Source: an uncultured Prevotellaceae bacterium
GTDB lineage: Bacteria; Bacteroidota; Bacteroidia; Bacteroidales; Bacteroidaceae
Direction: 5' to 3'
Length of the DNA: 33,202 nucleotides
NCBI GenBank assembly: GCA_902799905.1
Contig: CADCCB010000045.1
Location: 1-33,202 of the forward strand
A program made the translations under genes and the position numbers. This document shows positions 1 through 8,456 of the stretch, in pieces (position 1 is the first letter of the stretch; each line of letters begins with the position of its first letter). The notes beneath the pieces were generated by a model, which searched no databases, was not told where the DNA came from, and saw nothing but the letters and a program-made list of their open reading frames with translations.

Positions 1-29
1 AAAACTGCAACTATTTGCTACTTTTTTCG

Positions 30-37
30 TACTTTTG
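30..37 (+). promoter_or_regulatory. Probable -7 element (TACTTTTG) for the GIY-YIG gene
   Basis: TACTTTTG fits the Bacteroidota -7 form TAnnTTTG and lies about 25 bases before the ATG at 62. A TTTG at 14-17 is too close to be a standard -33 element, so only the -7 box is supported. Transcription from here would probably continue into the restriction-modification gene. Confidence 0.45.
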
Positions 38-61
38 CGCAATAATCATTCTTGAGATGAT

Positions 62-709
62 ATGAGTAACAAAGAACCTGGCTACGTTTACATACTAACC
101 AATCCCAGTTTCAGAGAAGATTGGGTGAAGATTGGCAAAAGTTCACGTCCTGTGGATGTAAGGAGCAAGGAACTGGATAATACTGCCGTTCCCTTGCCTT
201 TCGAGATATTCGCCACGATGAAGACCGCGAAATATAACGAGGTTGAGAAGTTGGTGCACAAAACCATTGATCGACTCACCGACTTGCGCATCCGTCAAAA
301 TCGCGAATTCTTCAATGTGGCCCCCCAGATGGCTCTCGATATTTTCCGTGATATTGCCAGTACGTTAGATGATGCCGAGGTTACATTATACGAAGATAAC
401 AAACCTGTAGTGGAAAGCGAACACAAGGAACCACAGAAGCGAGAAGTAAAACGTCCCCGTTTTAAGTTCTCTATGTGTGGCATTAAGATTGGCGAGCAAG
501 TCACTTTCAATCCAACGGGCCTTGTTGTAAAGGTTGCTTCTGATGACAGTATCGAATACGAAGACCGCATATATAAACTCTCACCTTTCGTTGGCACCTT
601 TATGCCAGAGGAACATCGTAACACCTCTGGTGCCTATCAAGGTGCTAAGTATTTCTCGTATAAAGGGAAAGTATTAGATGATATAAGAAAAGAGAAAGAA
701 AAGAAATAG
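62..709 (+). CDS. GIY-YIG (T5orf172-like) nuclease-domain protein
   Basis: This 215-residue protein opens with a GIY-YIG-like core: GYVYIL at residues 7-12, VKIGKS at 22-27 and Arg34, followed by the VPLPFEI stretch typical of the T5orf172/MUG113 branch. Known family members are small nucleases or nuclease-derived domains often found beside phage or restriction genes. The second half (about residues 115-215) is charged, has no motif I recognise, and may bind DNA or a partner. The gene ends nine bases before the large restriction-modification gene, so the two are probably co-transcribed and functionally linked. The domain assignment is fairly secure; catalytic activity and any role in restriction are inference. 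Confidence 0.75.
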   Translation: MSNKEPGYVYILTNPSFREDWVKIGKSSRPVDVRSKELDNTAVPLPFEIFATMKTAKYNEVEKLVHKTIDRLTDLRIRQNREFFNVAPQMALDIFRDIASTLDDAEVTLYEDNKPVVESEHKEPQKREVKRPRFKFSMCGIKIGEQVTFNPTGLVVKVASDDSIEYEDRIYKLSPFVGTFMPEEHRNTSGAYQGAKYFSYKGKVLDDIRKEKEKK

Positions 710-718
710 TAATTTTAT

Positions 719-3700
719 ATGATTTCAAACGATAATTTCACAAGCATTCTGTTACTAAATGAATTTGGATTCACAGAAAACAGAGGTGTCTATTCTCGAC
801 ACTATGGTACTGATGAAAAAGGATTCTTTTTAGAATACAATTCGCTGTCTGGTGAGTTCAACTATCCATCAGGTGTTATAGCTGACCGAAATACTACACA
901 TGATTCTCATCAAAAAGAGAGTTTTGTGGTTTTCCTTTGTGTGGCTCAACTATTTAACATAGGTTATTTACCACATCATTTGAAACTAGAAGGAAAAAAC
1001 TATTCAGGAACGGACAAAGGATATTGTGATATTCTCGTTAAGAACAATGATGGTGATGAATATTTAATTATTGAGTGCAAGACTGCTGATATAACTCAGA
1101 AGAAAGACGATGAATTTCGCAAGCATTGGGCAAAAACATTGCGTAATGGCGACCAGTTATTCCGCTATTTCAACACCTATCGTAAAGCCAAATATCTTTG
1201 TCTTTTTGCAGCCGACTATCCTGAATATACAAAAGATGGTCATAAGGAGCATAAATACGAAAACATCTACCACATTATCTCATTGGTAGACAACGAAGAA
1301 TATCTACGAACTGACAATAAACTAAGGAGTTTTCAGCAATTGAGAGACGAACAGGGAAGTAGTGACGACTTCTTCAATGTGTGGAAACAGACTTATAAGC
1401 AAGATTTCAATACACGTGGATTACTTGAAGAAGGTATTGAAGCATTTAACATAGGCAATAAGAGTTACAGTCTCGATGATTTGAAAACAATAGATGAATA
1501 TTCTCTTGAGCGAAAATACAACGAGTTTGCTATTATTTTAAGAAAGCATACCATATCGAGCCATGAGAATGCATTTGATAAGTTGGTTAATCTTTTCCTT
1601 TCCAAGATTATCGACGAGAAATATAATGCCAAAGAGCTGACCCTTCTTTGGAAGGGAGCTGCATACGATGATTATTTCTCTTTGCAAGACCGTCTGAACA
1701 TCTTATATCGTCAAGGAATGAAAGAGTTCTTTGGGGATGAAGTTACTTATGTAGAGAATCAACAGATAGACGATGCTTTTGCATTCCTAACATCAAAGGC
1801 AGATGAGGGAAAAGAAACTATCAAACGATATTTCCGGCAACTGAAATACTTCAATAATAATCCCTTCGCTTTTCTTGATGTTCACAACGAAGACTTGTTT
1901 TTCCAAAATGCGGTCATCTTGAAGGATGTCATTAGTATGCTACAAGGCATCTATCTGACAAGTAATAAAGACAACCAGTTTCTTGGCGACCTTTTCGAAG
2001 GTTTCCTGAATAAAGGGGTACATCAAAGTGAAGGCCAGTTTTTCTCGCCTATACCCATTGTTCGTTTCTTGGTGTCTTCATTGCCACTGAGAAGTTTGTT
2101 AGAAGAAAGCAGTTCTATCCCTAGGGCCATTGATTATGCTTGTGGTTCTGGGCATTTCTTGACGGAATACGCACGACAAATTCAGCCCATTGTGACAGAG
2201 TTGAAGAACTCGGACATAGAAAACTACTACAAGCAGATTATTGGCATAGAAAAAGACTATCGACTCTCAAAGGTCAGCCAAGTAGCAGCATTTATGTATG
2301 GAATGGATGGAATACATATTCACTATTCTGATGCGTTAGTTGACGTTCCAGATGTTAAAGACCACACGTTTAAGGTACTCATTGCAAATCCGCCATACGC
2401 TGTATCAGGTTTTCTTGAAACCCTAAGTGAGGAACAACGCCAAAGATTTACTCTTTCTCAGTATGTTAGCAACACGGAGAAAAACAATTCCATCGAAACC
2501 TTTTTCATTGAGCGCGCTGCTCAGTTGCTGGATACAGGTGGTGTTGCAACAATTATTCTGCCCTCAAGTATTCTTACAAAGGGTGGTCTTTATATGCGCA
2601 CAAGGGAACTGTTGCTAAAGAACTTTGATATTGTTTCTATCTGTTGTTTTGGTCCTAATACATTTGGCCAGACAAATACCAGTACGGTTGCTTTATTCTT
2701 AAGAAGAAAAGCAATCGAGCCTGACGTGGCAAATCATATACAAAACCGTATTGACGCATGGTTTGCTGGCAATATGGATGATGATGAATTCTACAACGAT
2801 GCTTCCCTTCTTGATGATTATGTAAAACGGATAGGAGTATCTCGCGAGGATTATGTTGCTATGATGCAAGGTCAACTGACAGACACTTTTTTGAATGCAG
2901 AAATCGTTCAGGAGTATGTTAATGCGCTCAATATTCACAAGCAGGGAAAGAATTCTGCTTCTACCGCATTGGCTACCAAAGCAAAAGAAGTCCGTGACAA
3001 TGCTCAGAGTTTCGTTAAGAGCAAGGTATTCAAACAAAAGACATTTGAAGGCCAAGATGAAGATATTCGCCGTTTTACTCTCCAGTTTATTCGTGAGATA
3101 GAAAAAGAGAAACTTTACTATTTCATGTTAGCTGCGACCAATCCACAACCAGTATTAGTAATGCAAAGTCCAGAAGATAAAGCAAAAGAAAAGAAATTCC
3201 TGGGCTATGAATGGAGTAATCGAAAGGGGGACGAAGGCATTCATTATCTTAATACTGGTGCAGAAAAGAAATCATCTGATGATGAAGAAGCCGATGATGA
3301 TACAATCAATCAAATAAAAGGTGTCAATGGTATCATTACGCCGCTCTTCAATCCGCTTAATCTTGATGATGAATCAAAGGTTAATGTTCTTATCAGGGCA
3401 AATTTCAATCTGAAGGAAGTTGAAGTGGGAGAATCAGCAGATGGAATAGTTGAACTATATTCGCTAATTGATTTGCTTGATTTCTCGCGTGTAGATTTTG
3501 ACAAGGTCATTAAAACGAAAGCAATACTTGCCTATCCAAAGTTAGAAACAAAATATCCGACAGAGAGATTAGGTAAAATAGCACCCTATGTAAAAACGAA
3601 AGTTGCGCTTACCGATATAGATGCTTCGACTTATGTAACGACAGATAACATGTTGCAGAATCGTGGCGGTGTTTTGCCTTTCGAAGGTGTACCAAATATC

Positions 3701-4630
3701 GAGAAGGTAACAGAATACAAAAAAGGTGATATCCTCATTTCTAACATAAGACCAAATTTGAAGAAAATTTGGCAGGCAGATGGAGATGGTGGATGCTCTA
3801 ACGATGTCCTTGTATTTAGAAATATAAGAAGAGACGATATTCATGATGAGTATCTTAATATCGTCCTTTCTTCTGATACTTTCTTTGACTACATGATGGT
3901 TGGGAAAACAGGTGTCAAAATGCCAAGAGGTGATAAAAAAACAATCCTAAAGTTTGAGATACCTTTAATTCCATATAGTATTCAATCTATTCTTATTAAA
4001 GATTACATTGAACAAGACAACATGTGTAAAGAGAAAGGTGCTCTAATTGATACTCTTAATAAGAAAATAGATGAGTGTTTCGAAAAATCTACCAATAAAG
4101 ACTACGTGGGTGAATTAATAGAATTGAGGTTGTCTGAAATATGTGACATGAAAGCTGGAAAATTTGTACCTGCTAATAGAATTGTGGATCAGCCAACCGA
4201 TATATATAAATATCCATGTTATGGTGGTAATGGCTTAAGAGGTTATACAGATACAATTACTAACGATGGTGATTATATCTTAATTGGACGCCAAGGTGCC
4301 CTTTGTGGGAATGTATGTATGGTTCATGGGCAGTTCCATGCAACAGAACACGCTGTTGTTGTATATCCTAATCATTTGGTAGATTCATTATGGTTTAAGT
4401 ATATGTTAGACAAGATGAACCTGAATCAATATTCTACTGGTCGCGCCCAGCCAGGATTGTCAGTTCAGAAGTTATTAGATATAAAGATTAGAATACCTAA
4501 AGAATTGAGTATTCAGGAAAGAACTGCAAAGCAATTGATACAGTATGAGAATAAAATACAAGCAGCAAAGGTGGAACTCTCTGAATGTAATGCTCGCAAA
4601 CAGGCTATTCTTGACAAATACTTAAAATAA
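719..4630 (+). CDS. Fused restriction-modification enzyme: nuclease, N6-adenine methylase and two specificity domains
   Basis: This 1303-residue protein combines three activities. A PD-(D/E)xK-like site is visible as Asp104 followed by Glu119-Cys-Lys121. The methylase has an AdoMet motif, ACGSGHF from residue 474, and the catalytic NPPY at 557-560, which indicates adenine N6 methylation. The C-terminal third carries two HsdS-like target-recognition units, roughly 940-1090 and 1128-1290, the second with the YPCYGGNG and GRQGALCGNV signatures. The layout fits a type IIG or BcgI-like single-chain system, or HsdM-HsdS with its own nuclease; no separate HsdR is seen. It lies between the GIY-YIG gene and a companion gene four bases downstream. 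The frame is intact. Recognition sequence unknown. Confidence 0.88.
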   Translation: MISNDNFTSILLLNEFGFTENRGVYSRHYGTDEKGFFLEYNSLSGEFNYPSGVIADRNTTHDSHQKESFVVFLCVAQLFNIGYLPHHLKLEGKNYSGTDKGYCDILVKNNDGDEYLIIECKTADITQKKDDEFRKHWAKTLRNGDQLFRYFNTYRKAKYLCLFAADYPEYTKDGHKEHKYENIYHIISLVDNEEYLRTDNKLRSFQQLRDEQGSSDDFFNVWKQTYKQDFNTRGLLEEGIEAFNIGNKSYSLDDLKTIDEYSLERKYNEFAIILRKHTISSHENAFDKLVNLFLSKIIDEKYNAKELTLLWKGAAYDDYFSLQDRLNILYRQGMKEFFGDEVTYVENQQIDDAFAFLTSKADEGKETIKRYFRQLKYFNNNPFAFLDVHNEDLFFQNAVILKDVISMLQGIYLTSNKDNQFLGDLFEGFLNKGVHQSEGQFFSPIPIVRFLVSSLPLRSLLEESSSIPRAIDYACGSGHFLTEYARQIQPIVTELKNSDIENYYKQIIGIEKDYRLSKVSQVAAFMYGMDGIHIHYSDALVDVPDVKDHTFKVLIANPPYAVSGFLETLSEEQRQRFTLSQYVSNTEKNNSIETFFIERAAQLLDTGGVATIILPSSILTKGGLYMRTRELLLKNFDIVSICCFGPNTFGQTNTSTVALFLRRKAIEPDVANHIQNRIDAWFAGNMDDDEFYNDASLLDDYVKRIGVSREDYVAMMQGQLTDTFLNAEIVQEYVNALNIHKQGKNSASTALATKAKEVRDNAQSFVKSKVFKQKTFEGQDEDIRRFTLQFIREIEKEKLYYFMLAATNPQPVLVMQSPEDKAKEKKFLGYEWSNRKGDEGIHYLNTGAEKKSSDDEEADDDTINQIKGVNGIITPLFNPLNLDDESKVNVLIRANFNLKEVEVGESADGIVELYSLIDLLDFSRVDFDKVIKTKAILAYPKLETKYPTERLGKIAPYVKTKVALTDIDASTYVTTDNMLQNRGGVLPFEGVPNIEKVTEYKKGDILISNIRPNLKKIWQADGDGGCSNDVLVFRNIRRDDIHDEYLNIVLSSDTFFDYMMVGKTGVKMPRGDKKTILKFEIPLIPYSIQSILIKDYIEQDNMCKEKGALIDTLNKKIDECFEKSTNKDYVGELIELRLSEICDMKAGKFVPANRIVDQPTDIYKYPCYGGNGLRGYTDTITNDGDYILIGRQGALCGNVCMVHGQFHATEHAVVVYPNHLVDSLWFKYMLDKMNLNQYSTGRAQPGLSVQKLLDIKIRIPKELSIQERTAKQLIQYENKIQAAKVELSECNARKQAILDKYLK

Positions 4631-4634
4631 GGAT

Positions 4635-5345
4635 ATGTGCGACATCAAAATATCAAAGACATCTGGCGCGGAGTTCATCTCACATCAACTCCTCAAATTT
4701 GTCGTCAATCCTAATCCTATGGCTGCATTGGTAAATGGCTTTTGTGACTATTTAAACATGCAGCAGGTCAATAACATTATTGATGTGTTGGGCGAGTTGA
4801 AAGATAAAATAGTTTTTGTTGAAGAGCAGATACATGGGAAGCTTTATGTAGACCCACCTGTATTCAAAGATGATATATTGCCGACATTGCAGAAGGCTAA
4901 AGATGAATTAAACGCAGAAAAACGTAAAATGTACGCCACGTACATAATGGCATGTATTCATCCTGATAGTTTAGGTTGCAGCAACAAGTCTATTTATATG
5001 AACTTACTTGATCAATTAGACTATCTGAGTATTTATATTCTTAAGCATTTAGGTTATTATACCACAGAAAAAAGGCTTGTGGAGACAATCGGACAAAGTT
5101 ATAATAAGGAAGTAATTCAGGTACACCTCTGGCAATTGCAACCTTGTGGACTTGTTGATAAAATAAGTGCTAAAGAATACGAAAGCTTAAATAAACGCGG
5201 CGGTAACAGGAGATTGTTGCATCCAGAAGGCGTTTTCTTGTATAAACGAACAGGTTTAGGCAATAGTTTCTTGAATTTCATTGTTAAGGGAATGCCAGAA
5301 GATAGTATAAAGATGGAATCAGAATATGTCAGGACAGACACCTGA
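4635..5345 (+). CDS. Unrecognised companion of the restriction-modification gene
   Basis: I do not recognise this 236-residue protein. It has no signal peptide or membrane segment and looks largely helical. The C-terminal third (about residues 130-200: helices, then QVHLWQLQPCGLVDKIS) reads like a winged-helix unit, which is a visual impression only. Its ATG lies four bases after the methylase stop with AAGG just upstream, so tight co-expression is very likely. By position it could be a controller, DNA-binding accessory subunit or inhibitor of the fused enzyme. A hairpin at 5362-5388 follows its stop. Confidence 0.65.
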   Translation: MCDIKISKTSGAEFISHQLLKFVVNPNPMAALVNGFCDYLNMQQVNNIIDVLGELKDKIVFVEEQIHGKLYVDPPVFKDDILPTLQKAKDELNAEKRKMYATYIMACIHPDSLGCSNKSIYMNLLDQLDYLSIYILKHLGYYTTEKRLVETIGQSYNKEVIQVHLWQLQPCGLVDKISAKEYESLNKRGGNRRLLHPEGVFLYKRTGLGNSFLNFIVKGMPEDSIKMESEYVRTDT

Positions 5346-5361
5346 CACAAATATAAAAATC

Positions 5362-5388
5362 ATGGTATGGTTCTTGTAACCATTCCAT
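5362..5388 (+). terminator. Hairpin after the restriction-modification operon
   Basis: ATGGTATGGTT at 5362-5372 pairs with AACCATTCCAT at 5378-5388 (10 of 11 positions) around a five-base loop. It starts 17 bases after the preceding stop codon. There is no clean T run after it, so it is a weak or imperfect intrinsic terminator. Confidence 0.45.
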
Positions 5389-5399
5389 AAATAAATGAT

Positions 5400-5407
5400 T
5401 AACTTTG
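5400..5407 (+). promoter_or_regulatory. Probable -7 element (TAACTTTG) of the DUF1016 locus
   Basis: TAACTTTG matches TAnnTTTG and lies 17 bases before an ATG at 5424. That ATG opens a short frame which only continues as the DUF1016 protein if the poly-A frameshift described at the next locus is corrected. This supports 5424 as the ancestral start. Confidence 0.4.
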
Positions 5408-5423
5408 CAAACAGAATGTGAAT

Positions 5424-6252
5424 ATGGATAAAAACATAGAAAAAAAGAGATAGCGGCAACCTCTTGCAACACAGAGAGGAGTTTGAAACGGTTTATGGCA
5501 TCATCTCTGCCCACAAGAAACGGGCAATGAATGCCATGCATAATGAATCGCTCAATATGCTTTGGGAGGTAGGGGCATACGTGTCTGACCGTTTGAAGAA
5601 GGCAGCCTGGGGTGACGGCGTTGTGCGTATGTTGGCAGAGTATATTCACACCAAGAGTCCCCAAGCAAAGGGTTGGAGTTATCGTACAATCTATAAGATG
5701 GTACAGTTCTATGAAACCTATTCGTCGCAGGGGTTCAACGAGATAGTTCATCATTATGGTATGCAACACTACCTGTCAAAATCTGATCAGCGAGAATCGT
5801 CAGATGAAAAGAAAGCAATTGTGCCAATCGAATTGGCACAAATAGGAAACGACGTAATTGTGCCAATCGAATTGACACAAATTCCGAACGTGCTGTTTGC
5901 TACTGGCTGGAGCAACCATCAGTTGATCATGAGCCGATGTAAAACGGACGAACAACGCCTTTTCTATATGCTGTATGCTGGCCGCGAACAATTGGAGTAT
6001 AAAGAACTACAGCGTGCCTTGAAAACAGATGCGATGTCTTCGATACTTGGCAGCAAGGATGTGCAGTCAGAAATGATGAAGCGCAATTATCCGCAAAGTG
6101 GCGTATTGTTCAAGGATACAGTCTATCTGGAAATGTTTGGCTTGCCTGTGAAATACAAGGAATCGAAGACAACGGGGACAGGTCGGCGTCTCGCTGTTGA
6201 TAAGAAGGGCAGAGCATCTTGGGCTGGATGTGGAGAACATTCAGGCGTATAA
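5424..6252 (+). pseudogene. DUF1016 (YhcG-type) gene, broken at both ends
   Basis: The body from 5464 matches the DUF1016/YhcG N-terminal domain, with YGIISAHKKRAMNAMHN and YEVGAYVS-like sequence, and the family hinge VYLEMFGLPVKYKESK near the end. The natural start appears to be the ATG at 5424, which gives MDKNIEKKR and then a stop at 5451. Skipping one base in the seven-A run at 5440-5446 joins it to the long frame, so a frameshift or length-variable A tract is likely. After about 6165 the family sequence stops, and the PD-(D/E)xK nuclease domain expected next is missing; the frame ends in unrelated residues at 6252. Family members are nucleases or accessory proteins near restriction systems. 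Probably dead, although a TTG start at 5464 would still give 262 residues. Confidence 0.7.
5819..5880 (+). repeat. Two copies of a palindromic unit inside the DUF1016 frame
   Basis: At 5819-5841, TTGTGCCAAT and ATTGGCACAA form a perfect 10-base inverted repeat around CGA. A near-identical copy with one changed base lies at 5858-5880. In frame they encode the repeated tract IVPIELAQI / IVPIELTQI. This looks like a small duplication of a hairpin-forming unit within a coding sequence. Confidence 0.8.
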
Positions 6253-6367
6253 CGCCAAAGACCCCAAGTCGCGTCGAGCGTATCTTACCACGATTCGTGA
6301 ATACTTCGCAAGGGTGAAGATGTTCATGGATTTAATCACTTATGATGATAAAACGGAGAGAGAATAA
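6152..6367 (+). pseudogene. Orphan C-terminal coding remnant
   Basis: In a different frame from DUF1016, with no start of its own, the reading frame 6152-6367 is open; its last 48 or so codons (from about 6221) look like genuine protein, including NIQAYNAKDPKSRRAY and REYFARVKMFMDL before the stop at 6365-6367. It overlaps the abnormal tail of the DUF1016 frame. The simplest reading is a deletion that fused the middle of DUF1016 to the 3' end of another gene. I cannot name the donor family. Confidence 0.4.
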
Positions 6368-6449
6368 CGATTCATAGGCGTTGAACAAGTTCAGAAGAGA
6401 AAGTTGAATATAGAGCCTTTTTGTGGCATAACTCTTTCGTCTTTCCGTC

Positions 6450-7646
6450 TTAATACAGCAAACCGACTATCCAGAGGGGCAGTTTCTTGCCGACAGGGAA
6501 TTCCATAGAGTCGGCAAGTATATATGAGTTGGGGATGTCCGCTATCTGGTCAAAAGACTTGTCCTGCCCACCTACTTCGATGGTAATCCTATCGTCTATC
6601 AGAAAGTCACCTTGTGTTTTCCCATATTCCACGGTGTGCCCTATTGACAGTTGGTTGACCACAAAGCATTCACGTTGTGTGCCGACGTTCAGATTTGAGC
6701 CAAGTGCACAGAGCATATTGGGGTTGTGGACGTAAATCTTATCAGGTTTCTGCATCTTGGTCACCGACTTGTTGTCGGCATACAGCAGGTGTAAAAGTTC
6801 TGCCCTCTGCATGCTTGACAGATAGCTCAACACGGTGGTCTTGTTAAGTTCCAGATACGATGAGAGCTTGGCGATATTCACGTCATAGGGCAGATTGTTG
6901 GCCAGAAACAGCATCATCGCCTTGAGTTTGCGGGTATAGGCGGGATCAACGCCGCAGAACTGCGTCATCTCTTGGTCGATGATGAAACTGACCACATTCT
7001 CTATGCGGCTATAATATTCCTGCTCGTCACCATCGTAGAAAGGGTAATATCCCACACGCAGATACTCCTCAAACAATACCTGGGGATGACACGCCTTGCA
7101 GACCTCTTCGCAAATGGAATCGGCATCCTCCAGAACTTCCTCCAAAGAATGCACAGGCAGTTCTATACCTTTATAGAAACGGAGGTATTCGCGGAAGGAA
7201 AGCCCAGCCATATCGTAGTTGAGCACCCTGCGCGAGAGATCGGCATCGGCGTTCAGAATCTGCAGGAGTGAAGATCCTGTGAAAGTAATCCTCATGTCAG
7301 GCCACAGGTCGATGATCTCCTTGATTTCCTTGCTCCAAGTAGGATATTTGTGTACTTCGTCCAGGAAAAGATGCTTACCGCCTATCAGATGGAAGCGCTC
7401 TGCCGTGTCCAGCAGGGTATGACTGGTGAAGTACATGCTGTCCATCAAGCAATAAAGGGCTTCGCCTGCGTTCACCCCATACGTCTGCTTGATATATTGC
7501 CGCATGAGTGTGGTCTTTCCTACGCCACGGGAACCTCGGATAGAAACAAGCTGCTTTTCCCATTTAACGCACTTCATCATCTCGCGGATGATCTCCGTGC
7601 TTGTCTGCGATATCAATATACGATGCTTTTTAAATAGAGTATCCAT
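6450..7646 (-). CDS. DUF4143-type AAA ATPase
   Basis: Starting at the ATG ending at 7646 (MDTLFKKHRI), the protein has about 398 residues. It has a P loop, GSRGVGKTT at 38-46, a Walker B segment, LFLDEVHKY at 93-101, and a sensor-like FTGSS. The later part fits the DUF4143 region and ends in a segment like the degenerate nuclease-like fold of this family (FLIDDRITIEVGGQDKSF). These ATPases are common and mobile in Bacteroidota, and their cellular role is mostly unknown. A longer start at 7676 would overlap the apparent -7 box at 7674-7681, so I prefer 7646. It runs convergent to the restriction genes and stands alone. Confidence 0.82.
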   Translation of the reverse strand: MDTLFKKHRILISQTSTEIIREMMKCVKWEKQLVSIRGSRGVGKTTLMRQYIKQTYGVNAGEALYCLMDSMYFTSHTLLDTAERFHLIGGKHLFLDEVHKYPTWSKEIKEIIDLWPDMRITFTGSSLLQILNADADLSRRVLNYDMAGLSFREYLRFYKGIELPVHSLEEVLEDADSICEEVCKACHPQVLFEEYLRVGYYPFYDGDEQEYYSRIENVVSFIIDQEMTQFCGVDPAYTRKLKAMMLFLANNLPYDVNIAKLSSYLELNKTTVLSYLSSMQRAELLHLLYADNKSVTKMQKPDKIYVHNPNMLCALGSNLNVGTQRECFVVNQLSIGHTVEYGKTQGDFLIDDRITIEVGGQDKSFDQIADIPNSYILADSMEFPVGKKLPLWIVGLLY

Positions 7647-7673
7647 ACTTGCCACATTTCTAATTTTCCACTG

Positions 7674-7681
7674 CAAATGTA
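7674..7681 (-). promoter_or_regulatory. Probable -7 element (TACATTTG) of the AAA ATPase gene
   Basis: Read on the minus strand, TACATTTG fits TAnnTTTG about 28 bases upstream of the preferred start at 7646. The operator-like repeat at 7688-7734 covers the place where the -33 element would be. Confidence 0.5.
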
Positions 7682-7687
7682 TAAAAA

Positions 7688-7734
7688 CTTATTGGAATAA
7701 CCAAAAAATCACAGAAAAAGGTTATTGCAATAAG
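7688..7734. promoter_or_regulatory. Operator-like inverted repeat upstream of the AAA ATPase
   Basis: CTTATTGGAATAACC at 7688-7702 and GGTTATTGCAATAAG at 7720-7734 are complementary at 14 of 15 positions and 17 bases apart. Each arm is also nearly palindromic (TTATTGCAATAA is perfect). They sit directly upstream of the -7 box and overlap the -33 position, as a repressor site would. A partial third copy, GGTTATTG, begins at about 7816. Confidence 0.55.
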
Positions 7735-7956
7735 CGATTTTCGTGCTTTTTCAAGAAAAAGTTGAGTTTGGATTTGTCTCTTTAAGAAAGAATGGTTCCT
7801 CTGCACCCGACGATTGGTTATTGAAACGGCTGGTGACCCATCATCGGGTGTCCTTTGATGCAGTTTATAGTAAAATGTGGAATTGATGCCGCTTAGTTAT
7901 GAATATATGTGCATAGGTTGTATTTTATCATTTTCATTTTTTATAAAAATAGACTC
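7735..7956. other. Intergenic stretch with no gene seen
   Basis: About 220 AT-rich bases follow the operator-like repeat. Apart from the partial GGTTATTG copy and a short ACCCAT/ATCGGGT self-complementary spot near 7838-7852, I see no coding frame, promoter or repeat that I can support. Confidence 0.4.
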
Positions 7957-8360
7957 AAGGTGTCATATACCATGTTAATATATTGATTTACTGATGATTA
8001 ACACATGACACCTTGGTGCTTGAAGTGTCATGCGAGTGTCATATTATGATATACTCATGCTGTAAAATGAGGCTATAAACAGCATAAGTATCTGAATAAC
8101 AGGATAGTTTGCAAGAGTACTAAGCGTGCAAACTATCAGTTTTTACGCTTAGTACTGACAGTTTTAACGGGGAAAACTGTTAGTTTGGAGCGTTAATACA
8201 GATGCAAACTAGCATTTCTATGAGGATAGAGTACAGTCAGAATAACAGTATTTTTCGCTGATAATGACGGCAATATGACACCTGCATGACACTTCAAGCA
8301 CCAAGGTGTCATGTCTTAACGCTCTATATATCAGCAGATTAAGTATAGATATGACACCTT
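7957..8360. repeat. Dyad of about 404 bases with eight mirrored TGACAC motifs
   Basis: Eight copies of ATGACACCTT or close variants occur at 7957-7966 (reverse), 8005-8014, 8023-8031 (reverse), 8034-8042 (reverse), 8275-8283, 8286-8294, 8303-8312 (reverse) and 8351-8360. Each position mirrors another exactly about 8158/8159. The segments 8004-8032 and 8285-8313 are perfect reverse complements over 29 bases. Nearer the centre, TGCAAACTA-type words also mirror each other, off by one base. It ends 34 bases before the -33 box of the primase-helicase-like gene. A replication origin for that protein or a multi-site operator are the two readings I favour. Confidence 0.85.
8116..8184. repeat. Twin hairpins at the centre of the dyad
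   Basis: AGTACTAAGCG at 8116-8126 pairs perfectly with CGCTTAGTACT at 8146-8156 around a 19-base loop. ACTGACAGTTTT at 8154-8165 pairs with AAAACTGTTAGT at 8173-8184 (11 of 12) around a seven-base loop. The two stems share bases 8154-8156. A further pair, ATAGTTTGC at 8104-8112 and GCAAACTAT at 8128-8136, overlaps the first stem, so several folds compete. Confidence 0.7.
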
Positions 8361-8393
8361 AGACCATTTTTTATCATTTTACTCCGAGAAAAA

Positions 8394-8425
8394 TTTGTGC
8401 GTTCAGAAATTATTTTGTATCTTTG
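8394..8425 (+). promoter_or_regulatory. Promoter of the VirE_N/VapE gene
   Basis: TTTG at 8394-8397, a 20-base spacer and TATCTTTG at 8418-8425 give a close match to the Bacteroidota sigma-factor promoter. The start codon follows at 8457, and the dyad lies immediately upstream, where it could control this promoter. Confidence 0.7.
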
Positions 8426-8456
8426 TAGTCGCTAACCAAATAACAACCATACGACA

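Noticed and set aside
7957-8360. CRISPR array or tandem iterons at the dyad
   Set aside because: The copies are inverted pairs at unequal spacing in mirror order, not direct repeats with uniform spacers, and no cas genes are present.
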